NCBI GenBank assembly: GCA_030606485.1
Contig: JAUWGH010000006.1
Location: forward strand, 62,001-126,000
DNA length: 64,000 bases
Direction of reading: 5' to 3'
DNA from: Promethearchaeota archaeon
GTDB lineage: Archaea; Asgardarchaeota; Lokiarchaeia; Sigyniarchaeales; SOKP01
Both the position numbers and the translations under genes were made by a program. Below the pieces are notes generated by a model. That model had not been told where the DNA came from, searched no databases, and worked only from the letters and a program-made list of their open reading frames with translations. Positions 25,831 through 34,269 of the stretch are shown here, piece after piece; position 1 is the first letter of the stretch; each line of letters opens with the position of its first letter.

Positions 25831-26718
25831 TTAAATTTCTATTTTCAATTTTTCCAGTAATTTTCTTGGTTTAATTGCTCTTTTCATTATGTCCATATTT
25901 TCACTTTTTGGATTGATTCCAAATGCTAGAGCCATAATTTCTGGTAAATGGATAACTGGAATCTCCATCGGTTTATCTGATTTTCGTGCAATTTTTCTTC
26001 CATGTAAATCATATTGAGTTGTACATGCCGGGCAGACTGTTATTAGAGCATCTATTTGATTTTTCACCAAATCATTAAATTTCATCTCGCATAAGTTATC
26101 TCCAATATCTTCATTCAACCTTGCACAATAACCGCAACAAGTGACTTTTTCAGCATATTGTTTAACCTCAGCACCTAATGTCTGTAAAATTTTATCCATC
26201 ACTTCAGGACGTTCGGGATCATCGAATTCTAAAATTTTACTTGGTCGAATTAAATGACATCCTGGATGTGAAGCTAATGTTATGCCTTCCAATGGAACTT
26301 TTACCGAATCTTTTATTTTTTCTAACATTTTTTCATCCGAAAGAATTTCAGTTAAATGATATACCTTAGATGTTCCTCTAAATTCATAACCAATTTTACC
26401 TAAAATTTCATTAACCATTTCAAAGTATCTTTTATCTCTTTTTAACATCACATGAACGGTTTTTAATGTTTCAAAACATCCTGAACAAATAGTCATCACA
26501 TTCAATCCCATCTTTTCTGCAATACAAAGATTCCTAGCACCTATTGTTAGCCATGTTTCTATTCCTAACGATTGTATAGCAACAGGATCTGGGCAACAAC
26601 TTGCTCCGTGCATCTCTTTTAATCCTATGCCTAAAATCTCACAATCCTTTCTTGCTGCTGCTTCTAATTGTGGAGATCTTAAAGGTATCATACATCCTAA
26701 GAAAAATGCATAATCCAT
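25831..26718 (-). CDS. hdrB: Heterodisulfide reductase subunit B-like, HdrB
   Basis: A 295-aa protein with two CCG domains, each predicted to hold a noncubane [4Fe-4S] cluster. Domain 1 cysteines are in FLGCM, HGASCCPDP (C41-C42) and CSGCFETL. Domain 2 cysteines are in ASHPGCH, VTCCGYCARLNED and VCPACTTQYD. In methanogens HdrB reduces CoM-S-S-CoB. Here, beside metVF, it more likely passes electrons toward MetV/MetF. The ATG overlaps the hdrC stop by one base (TAATG), giving tight coupling. Confidence 0.92.
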   Translation of the reverse strand: MDYAFFLGCMIPLRSPQLEAAARKDCEILGIGLKEMHGASCCPDPVAIQSLGIETWLTIGARNLCIAEKMGLNVMTICSGCFETLKTVHVMLKRDKRYFEMVNEILGKIGYEFRGTSKVYHLTEILSDEKMLEKIKDSVKVPLEGITLASHPGCHLIRPSKILEFDDPERPEVMDKILQTLGAEVKQYAEKVTCCGYCARLNEDIGDNLCEMKFNDLVKNQIDALITVCPACTTQYDLHGRKIARKSDKPMEIPVIHLPEIMALAFGINPKSENMDIMKRAIKPRKLLEKLKIEI

Positions 26719-27272
26719 TATGTCTTAACCTCCTTTTTTTTTCCTTTCTTAGCATCTTCAAGAATCTTTTTTAGCCCTGTCTCTTTAACAATAAATTCAA
26801 TTTCTTCTAAATTTGGTGTAACAATCTCTGGTAAATTAAATTTTTCTCTGTTTCTATCAATAGATTTTTTCAGCATTCCAGCATAAGGGACTGTAAATCC
26901 ATGTTCTAGGAGACTATTTATAGTTATTTCATATTCTGGTGGGATATGTCCCTCCTTTACAGCCATATTTCGCAACAATGCTAATATAAACGAATAATCT
27001 ACATTTTTTGGACACCGTTCGGTACAACGATGACATAAAGAGCAGTACCATATTGCGTTACTATTAAGGATTTTATCTTTTAAACCCAGCAATAGACAAG
27101 CAACAACTCTATGGGGTTGTAAATCTATATACTCTGATACTGTACAGCTACTACTACAGACACCACATTGAATGCATGCTAAAAGAGACTTAGCGCCAAT
27201 CTGATTACTAATCTGGTATCTTAAATCAGAAATTAAATCTGTTGATTTAATTATTTCTTGTGTTTTTTCCAT
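26718..27272 (-). CDS. hdrC: Heterodisulfide reductase subunit C-like, HdrC
   Basis: A 184-aa two-[4Fe-4S] electron carrier linking HdrA to HdrB. Cluster 1 is C33-x2-C-x2-C-x3-C43 (CIQCGVCSSSC) and cluster 2 is C77-x2-C-x2-C-x3-C87 (CSLCHRCTERCP). The remainder is helical. It starts 1 nt after hdrA ends and overlaps hdrB by one base, so hdrA-hdrC-hdrB are translated as a unit. Confidence 0.92.
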   Translation of the reverse strand: MEKTQEIIKSTDLISDLRYQISNQIGAKSLLACIQCGVCSSSCTVSEYIDLQPHRVVACLLLGLKDKILNSNAIWYCSLCHRCTERCPKNVDYSFILALLRNMAVKEGHIPPEYEITINSLLEHGFTVPYAGMLKKSIDRNREKFNLPEIVTPNLEEIEFIVKETGLKKILEDAKKGKKKEVKT

Positions 27273-27273
27273 T

Positions 27274-30200
27274 TTATGCCTTCACCTCCGGTGTTAAAGG
27301 ACCTATTTCTTTAACTTTATTTATAAATTCCTTCATAACCTCTGCAAATATTTTACCTTCACTCGCTGAAATCCATTCAAGCCGGAGTCTTTCAGTGTCA
27401 ATACCTAATTTTGTAATTATATTTTTAATCTCATTAACTCTCCTTAATGTATCATGATTTCCCGCAATATAATGGCAATCACCGATATGACAGCCTCCAA
27501 TAAAAACACCATCTGCTCCTTCTAAAAATGCCTGTAAAATGAAACTTTTAGGAATTCTTCCAGAACACATTACTCTTATTGGTCTTACATTAGTTGGGTA
27601 TTGAAATCGGCTTACTCCACATGTATCCGCACCTGCATAACTACACCAATTACAAAGAAATGCTACAATTCTTGGGCGTTCATCCACAAAATCACCTCTT
27701 ACAGCTTCAACAATCATTGGCTCAACTTGTTCATTGCTAAAATGGCTCATTTTAATAGCATCTGCTGGACATTCAGCCGCACAATCACCACATCCCTTAC
27801 ATAATAATGGATTCACTTCAGAAATCATCTTACTGTTATCCATTGGAACCCCAATAGCACCAAAGCTGCAAACTTCTGCGCATCTATTACAACCTATACA
27901 TAACGCGGGATTTACATTAGAAATAATTGGTTCATTTTCTACAATTCCAGCAAATAAGGGAATTAACGCGTGTGAAGCAGTTGCACGTCCTTGACTAATC
28001 GAATCAGCAATACCTTTTGGACCATGTGCAGTTCCGCATAAAAAGATTCCATCTGTTGCAAAATCAAAAGGTCTTAGTTTGATGTGTGCTTCAAAAAAGA
28101 AACCATTTTTACCTAGAGGAACTTTTAATAACTCTGCTAATTGTTTATTTTTTTCATCGGGAATTAAGGGTGTAGATAAAACCACCTTATCCGCTTTAAT
28201 GTGTAAATTAATCTGTGTTAACATATCATGAACTCTAACGGTAATTTTATCATCATTAAAATCCAGTTCAGGGTATTCTGAAAACCTAAGGTAGTTAATA
28301 TCTTCTCTTGCTTTCCAATAATATTGCTCTTCTTCTGTTCCAACACGAATATCGCGATATAATACAAAAATATTTGAATTTGGATAATTTTCTTTAACAT
28401 ACAATGCATGCCGTATTGATTCACTACAACAAATAAGAGAACAATAACTTCTTCCTGATTCTTGCCTAGAACCGACGCAATGAATAAACACAAGAGTTTC
28501 TCCATCCGTTAATTCATTATTGCGTAATTTTTCTGATAATTCTAATTGAGTAAAAACCCTTGGATCTTTTCCATAATTGTACCAATCCGTAGGTTTATAT
28601 TCTGAAGCACCAGTAGCAACAATAATTGCACCAACTCTAATTTCTGATGTGCTTTTTTCTGAATCTTCTATTTTAATCGAAAAATCTCCGATTGAGCCTT
28701 TCACATCAACGATATTAGATGATAAATAAGTATTAATATTCTTTTGTTCTTTAATTTCTTTAATAAATTTTGAAATAAATTCCATAGAATCGATTCTATC
28801 GAAATTTATTTTATAGATTAAATTCAATTGCCCTCCAAGTTTGTCCATTTTTTCAACTAAATGGACTTTAAATCCACTTTTTGCTATTTCTAATGCCGCA
28901 CTCATACCTGCAATACCTCCACCAATGACCAAAGCTTCAGGAATTACATCTCCCTTTATTTTAAATTCCGGTTTTAAATTTCTTGCCCTTGCTATACCCA
29001 TTCTGATTAAATCTTTTGCTTTATCAGTGGCTTTTGGTTTATCTTTCATATGAACCCAAGAGTCAAGTTCTCGTATGCTCACAAAATTAAACAGATATGG
29101 ATTTAAACCTACTTCTCGTAGTGTATTTTGAAAAAGTGGTTCGTGAGTTCTTGGAGTACAAGCAGCTACAATAACTCGATTTAAATCCTCCTCAATAATC
29201 TTATCTTTGATTATTTGTTGAGTCTGTTCAGAGCAACTGTATTTGTTGTTCATAGCAAAAACCACGTTGGGGAGTGTCTTTAAATATTCAACGATTTCTT
29301 CATTATCCATATATCCTGCAATATTAACACCACAATCACATACAAAGACTCCAATTCTAGGCTCATCAAATGGAGATACATACTTTAAAGGAGGTAGTTC
29401 AATCACTCTTTCTTCCTCGGGAATTTGAACTGCATGTTGAGCAGCAAGGGAAGCTGCACCACTCGCTTTTGCTACTGAATTTGGAATATCATCAGGACTT
29501 TGACATGAACCTGTTATATATATTCCTGGAATAGTGGATTTTAAATCCTCTAAAGAATTCTCTGTTTTAAAGAATCCAAAATCATTTTGTTCAATTCCAA
29601 GAATCTTAGCTAACTCATCCGCATCTCTTCTTGGTATTACGGCATTAGCTAAAATTATCATATCAAAGATCTTTTCTTCTACCTCTCCCGTATCTAGATT
29701 TGCATATTTGACAATTAAATCCTGAGTTAATGGATCTTCTCTAATATCTCCTGGAATTCCACGATTATATTTAACTCCATATTCATCTTTTGCGCGTTCT
29801 ATAAATTCCTCTTGGTTTTTTCCAATTGTTCTTGTATCATTAAAGAAAATCGTTGGAGAAATCTCTGGAGCGTGTTCTTTTGCCACAACGGCTTCTTTTA
29901 CCATGTACATACAACAAAATTTGGAACAATAAGCGCATATATTGACATTTCTTGAGCCAACACAAGCGATAAACGCAATATTTTTAACATGTTTTCTATC
30001 AGAAGGACGTATTAACTCCCCAACTGTTGGTCCAGAAGCACACAATAAACGCTCAAATTTCATTCCTGTAATGACATTTTTATATTCTCCATAATGATAG
30101 CGTGCCAAAATACTTGGATCAATCAAATCAAATCCAGTTGCAACAATAATTGAAGCAACACTATATTCTAATACCTCATCTTTTTGTGTGAAATCTATAG

Positions 30201-30717
30201 CTTCTGCTCCACAAATCTTAGCACATAACGCACAAATCCCATGATTTAAATATAAGCATTTTTCCTTGTCAATTAGATAAACTGAAGGTACTGCTGAAGG
30301 AAAAGAAATATACGCTGCATGATTATATTTTAATCCTTCATCAAATTGGTTTGGAAGTCCTCTAACGGGGCAAATTGTTGCACAGTCTCCACAACCAGTA
30401 CATTTTTCTTCATTAACATAGCGTGCCTTTTTTAGAATTTTTACTGTAAAATTTCCCATTGATCCCGATACTTCAGAAACTTCTGAATATGTAAAGAGTT
30501 TAATGTTAGGGTGTCGACCAACCTCAACCATTTTGGGAGCTAAAATACAAATAGAACAATCCAATGTGGGAAAAGTCTTATCTAATTGTGCCATCCTTCC
30601 TCCAATTGTAGAATCCTTTTCTACTAATATTACCCGATATCCTTGTTCTGCTAAATCCAATGAAGCTGATATACCAGATATTCCTGCTCCAATAACTAAA
30701 ATATTACTATTTTTCAT
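27274..30717 (-). CDS. hdrA: HdrA-HdrA-MvhD fusion: double heterodisulfide reductase subunit A
   Basis: About 1147 aa, near double the usual HdrA. Order: FAD fold 1 (VIGAGISG), inserted ferredoxin clusters (CTGCGDCATICP, then CALCAKICG), a GSRNVNICAYCSKFCCMYM block, a middle element CDCGVNIAGYM at about 460, FAD fold 2 (VIGGGIAG, about 600), a second GSRQESGRSYCSLICC block, two [4Fe-4S] ferredoxins (about 935-995), and a C-terminal MvhD domain with CNWCSYAGADTCG and GGCHIGDCHY (about 1015-1145). HdrA hosts flavin-based electron bifurcation. Fused MvhD normally relays electrons from a hydrogenase, but none is encoded here. The ATG at 30717 has a GGGTG site 6 nt upstream and overlaps the end of the frhB-like gene by 11 nt. 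Confidence 0.92.
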   Translation of the reverse strand: MKNSNILVIGAGISGISASLDLAEQGYRVILVEKDSTIGGRMAQLDKTFPTLDCSICILAPKMVEVGRHPNIKLFTYSEVSEVSGSMGNFTVKILKKARYVNEEKCTGCGDCATICPVRGLPNQFDEGLKYNHAAYISFPSAVPSVYLIDKEKCLYLNHGICALCAKICGAEAIDFTQKDEVLEYSVASIIVATGFDLIDPSILARYHYGEYKNVITGMKFERLLCASGPTVGELIRPSDRKHVKNIAFIACVGSRNVNICAYCSKFCCMYMVKEAVVAKEHAPEISPTIFFNDTRTIGKNQEEFIERAKDEYGVKYNRGIPGDIREDPLTQDLIVKYANLDTGEVEEKIFDMIILANAVIPRRDADELAKILGIEQNDFGFFKTENSLEDLKSTIPGIYITGSCQSPDDIPNSVAKASGAASLAAQHAVQIPEEERVIELPPLKYVSPFDEPRIGVFVCDCGVNIAGYMDNEEIVEYLKTLPNVVFAMNNKYSCSEQTQQIIKDKIIEEDLNRVIVAACTPRTHEPLFQNTLREVGLNPYLFNFVSIRELDSWVHMKDKPKATDKAKDLIRMGIARARNLKPEFKIKGDVIPEALVIGGGIAGMSAALEIAKSGFKVHLVEKMDKLGGQLNLIYKINFDRIDSMEFISKFIKEIKEQKNINTYLSSNIVDVKGSIGDFSIKIEDSEKSTSEIRVGAIIVATGASEYKPTDWYNYGKDPRVFTQLELSEKLRNNELTDGETLVFIHCVGSRQESGRSYCSLICCSESIRHALYVKENYPNSNIFVLYRDIRVGTEEEQYYWKAREDINYLRFSEYPELDFNDDKITVRVHDMLTQINLHIKADKVVLSTPLIPDEKNKQLAELLKVPLGKNGFFFEAHIKLRPFDFATDGIFLCGTAHGPKGIADSISQGRATASHALIPLFAGIVENEPIISNVNPALCIGCNRCAEVCSFGAIGVPMDNSKMISEVNPLLCKGCGDCAAECPADAIKMSHFSNEQVEPMIVEAVRGDFVDERPRIVAFLCNWCSYAGADTCGVSRFQYPTNVRPIRVMCSGRIPKSFILQAFLEGADGVFIGGCHIGDCHYIAGNHDTLRRVNEIKNIITKLGIDTERLRLEWISASEGKIFAEVMKEFINKVKEIGPLTPEVKA

Positions 30718-31849
30718 TTTTTTCACCCAATTTTCCTTTTTTAGTTTTAAGAGAAGTCATTTTTCTAAACCAATTGATTTTTTTTGTTTTCCATTCAGAA
30801 ATCTCTTTTGCTGGAATATTATATTTGTCTATAAACCCTTCTGAAAGAAGAGAATTAATTAGATTTTGTCCTTCATTTGTACGTATGATTATAATAGAAT
30901 GCCCTTCTGGAGCTCCAGATGCTCCTACACTAAAATCTGAAAATCTTCCAGTAAATTCATCACATTCATGGCAATGATCTCTTACAGCTTCATCAAGTTT
31001 TTTAATATCCACTTCAAATACTTTATTTTCCCTCGAAGTAACAAAAAAATTCTTCTTTATCTGTGCTTTTAAAACATTCGCTGGTACTAATTTGGTTTCT
31101 TTTTCTATGATCTCAAATAATTTTTCATAATCAAAATTTTCGAAACAAAACAAGCCTATAACAAATCTGATACTATAAGTCGGACTTATTCTTAAATATT
31201 GCATTTTTCTAATAGCTCTACACTGACACGGAGTTCCAACAAATGCTAAAGATAAATCTTCAATATTAAGAATATCTTTTTTATTCATTATTTCTTGGGA
31301 GATTTTATTGAAATCTTTTAATGGTAAAATATTTGATGAGATGGAATAACGAGTTCCCGCGGATTTTAATAAATCTTTTTTATCATAAATGATTTTTGGT
31401 TCAGGTTTAAAATTCTCGTCATATTCCGATACAATCGCTGCGTCTATTCTATCTTGTTCAAATAAATACGTCAAAACAGTTGTAACTATTCCCCCATCTT
31501 GTCCGAGTTTCTTAATTTCTTGATCAGTCGTTTTTGCAGCAATTACAGTAATTATATGTCCCAGTTCGTCTTTAATTTGAAATTCTTCATTTATTTGATC
31601 TAATAACGGTGTTGTATTGGGGCATATATAATAGCAAATTCCGCATTCTTTACAATTATCAATATTTGCATCTGTTATGTATATAGGTTTATTACCATCC
31701 ATTTTAATAACATCAAAACCCTGACTTGTACAATAAGCAACACATGCTCCACAAGCACAACATTTATTATTATCGATGATCTCTTTTTCAAGTTCTTTAA
31801 AAGTTTTTATCTCTTTTAGCAATAAGTTCTTTGATTTAACTTCTTCCAT
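30707..31849 (-). CDS. F420-interacting FrhB/FdhB-like flavoprotein with two ferredoxin clusters
   Basis: A 380-aa protein of the coenzyme F420 hydrogenase/dehydrogenase beta-subunit family. N-terminal [4Fe-4S] motifs are CCACGACVAYC (30-40) and CKECGICYYICP (66-77). FrhB features follow: LGQDGGIVTTVLTYL, SAGTRYSISSNI, FVGTPCQCRAIRKMQ, IGLFCFENF and CHECDEFTGRFSDFSVG. The family binds FAD and exchanges hydride with F420 or electrons with ferredoxin. As the first gene of the hdr-met operon it probably feeds or drains electrons of HdrA through the MvhD domain. It ends in TAG inside the start region of hdrA. Confidence 0.88.
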   Translation of the reverse strand: MEEVKSKNLLLKEIKTFKELEKEIIDNNKCCACGACVAYCTSQGFDVIKMDGNKPIYITDANIDNCKECGICYYICPNTTPLLDQINEEFQIKDELGHIITVIAAKTTDQEIKKLGQDGGIVTTVLTYLFEQDRIDAAIVSEYDENFKPEPKIIYDKKDLLKSAGTRYSISSNILPLKDFNKISQEIMNKKDILNIEDLSLAFVGTPCQCRAIRKMQYLRISPTYSIRFVIGLFCFENFDYEKLFEIIEKETKLVPANVLKAQIKKNFFVTSRENKVFEVDIKKLDEAVRDHCHECDEFTGRFSDFSVGASGAPEGHSIIIIRTNEGQNLINSLLSEGFIDKYNIPAKEISEWKTKKINWFRKMTSLKTKKGKLGEKNEK

Positions 31850-32454
31850 AAATTTTCAATTTCGTTCCATTAATCAATTTTTTTTTTAAATTAAATCAAA
31901 TTATTTAATAGTTAATGCTAAATTAAATTAATTAAGTACTTATTTTTATACAAGATCGTTAGTAATATTTAAAATTTATTCTTTTTTTTGTAAAATTTCG
32001 ATTTTTTTAGTAATTCTTTTTCCTATTTTTGTATATAATTAATAAAAAGTATATTATTGATTGATTAAAATGAGAAAAAAAACATGATCTAATTTGATCT
32101 TTTATGATAAATTTAATGACGAGATCTAAAAATAAAATTTAAAATCCTCGACATAATTTTTAAATTAATTTCAAGATTGATTTATTAATTTCAAGGTTGA
32201 TCTGTTAATTGCTAGACTGATATGTTTAATATTAGAATTATTAAATGTATATTATGTATGATAGAAAAATTAATTTCAAATATGACTCTTTTTTGAGTTT
32301 TTGAAATGAGATATTATTTGATCTTTTCCAAAATTGATCATGTTATTATCGTAACTTAAAATTAAAATTATCAAAAAACTTAAATTGACTATTTAATTTA
32401 CCTACATAGCTATTTAATTATAATAATAAAAAGAAAAAGAATATTGTCGTAAAT
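31850..32454. promoter_or_regulatory. 605-bp shared upstream region of the two divergent metV-metF operons
   Basis: No plausible gene. It must hold the promoters of the frhB-hdr-met operon (minus) and of metV2-metF2 (plus). Near metV2 a direct repeat CTATTTAATT occurs at 32389-32398 and 32410-32419, either copy of which could be the TATA element. On the minus side a TTTAATTTAAAA box lies roughly 40 nt before frhB. The region also holds 20-bp tandem repeats, listed separately. Confidence 0.55.
32165..32224. repeat. Three 20-bp tandem direct repeats
   Basis: Units at 32165-32184, 32185-32204 and 32205-32224 begin TTAATTTCAAGATTGAT, TTAATTTCAAGGTTGAT and TTAATTGCTAGACTGAT. Units 1 and 2 differ at only four positions. 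A possible fourth, degraded copy follows. The exact 20-bp period is close to two helical turns, which suits cooperative binding of a regulator on one DNA face. They lie in the middle of the divergent region. Confidence 0.6.
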
Positions 32455-33120
32455 ATGATTGTTACAACTAAAAAAGATTTTGAAGAAATTGAAGATGCAC
32501 TAAAAAGATATAACAATATTATATTGATCTATTGTGGTACATGTTCCGTTACTGCTCAATGTTCAGATGAAAAATCTGTAAATGAAATGTTGGAACATCT
32601 CAAAAATGCAGGAAAAAACGTAGTTTATCATCAAGAGTTTAAAGAACCTTGCGATTTTAGACAAGATCTTCAAGATTGGAGGAATGTTCCACAAGAGGCC
32701 TTAGATAAAGTTGATGCATTTCTTATTTTATCTTGTGGAGCTGGTCTTCAAGCAATGCTTGATTTGTTTGATAGAAAAAACATTGTTAAGCCAATCTTTA
32801 TAGGTTTAAATACGCATGGAATTGCTGAAACTGAACGTATCGGTCGTTTTCACGTAAAATGTGCTGGTTGTGGGGATTGTTTATTAAATTACACCGGTGG
32901 AATATGTCCAGTAACCTCTTGCGCAAAAGGTCTAATGAACGGTCCTTGTGGCGGCCAGCTCGATGGCAAATGTGAAGTAGGAAACTACGAAAAGGATTGC
33001 GGGTGGATTTTAATATATGAGCGTTTGAAAAAAATTGGACGTTTGGATTTATTTAAACAGCTTAGACCTGCTTTCAATTGGACTGATAGAGGCCATCAAA
33101 AAAGTGTAGTATTTAGGTAG
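32455..33120 (+). CDS. metV: MetV, partner of MetF (copy 2)
   Basis: A 221-aa paralogue of the MetV at 25036. The N-terminal Cys set is C27, C30 and C36 (YCGTCSVTAQC), arranged differently from copy 1. The C-terminal cluster CAGCGDCLLNYTGGICPVTSCAKGLMNGPCGGQLDGKC is nearly the same. The gene ends in TAG within the ribosome binding site of metF2. Its start lies 605 bp from the divergent frhB-hdr operon. A second MetVF set lacking its own hdr genes may share the HdrABC module or use ferredoxin directly. Confidence 0.88.
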   Translation: MIVTTKKDFEEIEDALKRYNNIILIYCGTCSVTAQCSDEKSVNEMLEHLKNAGKNVVYHQEFKEPCDFRQDLQDWRNVPQEALDKVDAFLILSCGAGLQAMLDLFDRKNIVKPIFIGLNTHGIAETERIGRFHVKCAGCGDCLLNYTGGICPVTSCAKGLMNGPCGGQLDGKCEVGNYEKDCGWILIYERLKKIGRLDLFKQLRPAFNWTDRGHQKSVVFR

Positions 33121-33134
33121 GAGGTTGGAAAAAA

Positions 33135-34067
33135 ATGGCAGAAAAAAAAGTTTATTCAAAATTGGGCGAAATGTTAGCTAAAGGAGAATTTATTTTAACT
33201 GGAGAATTGGAGCCGGAAAAAACTTGCGATCTCTCTCACACAATTCAAGAAGCTAAGGAAATGGCGCCTTATGTGGTAGCTGCAAATGTAACTGATAGTC
33301 CTTTAGGGATCGTTACTATTAATTCATTGGCAGCTTCTCATATCATCCAAAAGGAAGCAAATATTGAAGTTATTTGGCAATTAACCGTTAGAGATGTTAA
33401 CAAGCTTGGCATTGCTGGCATGATCATGGGCGGACACGCTTTGGGGTTAAGAAATATCCTCTCACTCACTGGGGATCATCCTAACATGGGTGACATGCCT
33501 GAAAGCAAACCTGTTTTTGACCTTGATTCCGCAACATTATGCATGCTTGTGAGAGAAATGGTCGACAAGGGCACAATAAACGGTTACGAGATCGAATCTC
33601 CTCCAAAGTTTCATGTTGGGGCTGCTGCAAACCCCAATTCAAACCCCATGGAGGCGGAAGTCTTGAAAGTTGGGCGTAAGGTAGAGGCGGGATGCGAATT
33701 TATTCAAACCCAAGTTGCGTACGATCTCGAAAAAACAATAGAATTTCTGACCGCAATTAATAAATATAACGTTCCGGTGTTATTGGGCATCTTTCCAATG
33801 AAGTCGTACGCTATGGCAAAAGGTTTTGATACCTTTGTTCCAGGAGTTGATGTACCTAAGGACGTGCTTGCGAAATGGAAATCCATCAAAAATGATTATA
33901 AAACGGACAAAGCCAAGCAAAAAAAAATTTATGACCAAGCTAATTATGAATTTTTCAAGCCTTTCATAACCGAGCTCAAGAATAAAGATCTTTTGGGTGG
34001 CGTTCATTGTATGGCTGTTCATTATCCGCGCATCTTTCCGAAATTAATAGAAGTAATTAAAGGTTAA
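33135..34067 (+). CDS. metF: Methylenetetrahydrofolate reductase-type protein MetF (copy 2)
   Basis: 310 aa, the same length as copy 1. It has FILTGELEPEKT, VAANVTDSPLGIV, LTVRDVNKLGI (Arg-Asp kept, Asn shifted), LSLTGDHPNMGD, AAANPNSNPMEAEVLKVG, FIQTQVAYD and the C-terminal GGVHCMAVHYPRIFP. A GGAGG ribosome binding site overlaps the metV2 stop region. Base composition and codon choice look noticeably richer in G and C than in neighbouring genes. It is functionally redundant with, or specialised relative to, copy 1, and the two could use different pterins or electron donors. Confidence 0.92.
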   Translation: MAEKKVYSKLGEMLAKGEFILTGELEPEKTCDLSHTIQEAKEMAPYVVAANVTDSPLGIVTINSLAASHIIQKEANIEVIWQLTVRDVNKLGIAGMIMGGHALGLRNILSLTGDHPNMGDMPESKPVFDLDSATLCMLVREMVDKGTINGYEIESPPKFHVGAAANPNSNPMEAEVLKVGRKVEAGCEFIQTQVAYDLEKTIEFLTAINKYNVPVLLGIFPMKSYAMAKGFDTFVPGVDVPKDVLAKWKSIKNDYKTDKAKQKKIYDQANYEFFKPFITELKNKDLLGGVHCMAVHYPRIFPKLIEVIKG

Positions 34068-34088
34068 TTTCTTTTTTTTTCTTTTTTC
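34068..34088 (+). terminator. Double T-tract after metF2
   Basis: Runs of nine T (34072-34080) and six T (34082-34087) follow the metF2 stop codon almost at once. This is a typical archaeal U-tract terminator separating metVF2 from the PEP carboxykinase gene. Confidence 0.55.
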
Positions 34089-34269
34089 CTATTTCTATTT
34101 TTATCGCTCATTATGTTTTTATTTATATTAATTGAAAAAAATAGAATTTTTTTTGTTTTTAATCGATTTTTTCTGCGAAATTGAAAAAAAGTTTTATAAA
34201 TTTTACCGAATATACTATTTTGAGAAAAATAATTTATTTTATATAAATTGTAATATTCACTTAAATGAA

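Noticed and set aside
24102-34067. An adjacent [NiFe] hydrogenase (MvhAG) partner for the MvhD domain
   Set aside because: No gene with hydrogenase large- or small-subunit CxxC motifs is found in the cluster. The FrhB-like protein is the only alternative electron entry.
34132-34269. N-terminal extension of PEP carboxykinase
   Set aside because: The 46 extra codons are Phe/Tyr/Lys/Ile low-complexity and not part of the family. The ATG at 34270 opens the conserved protein.
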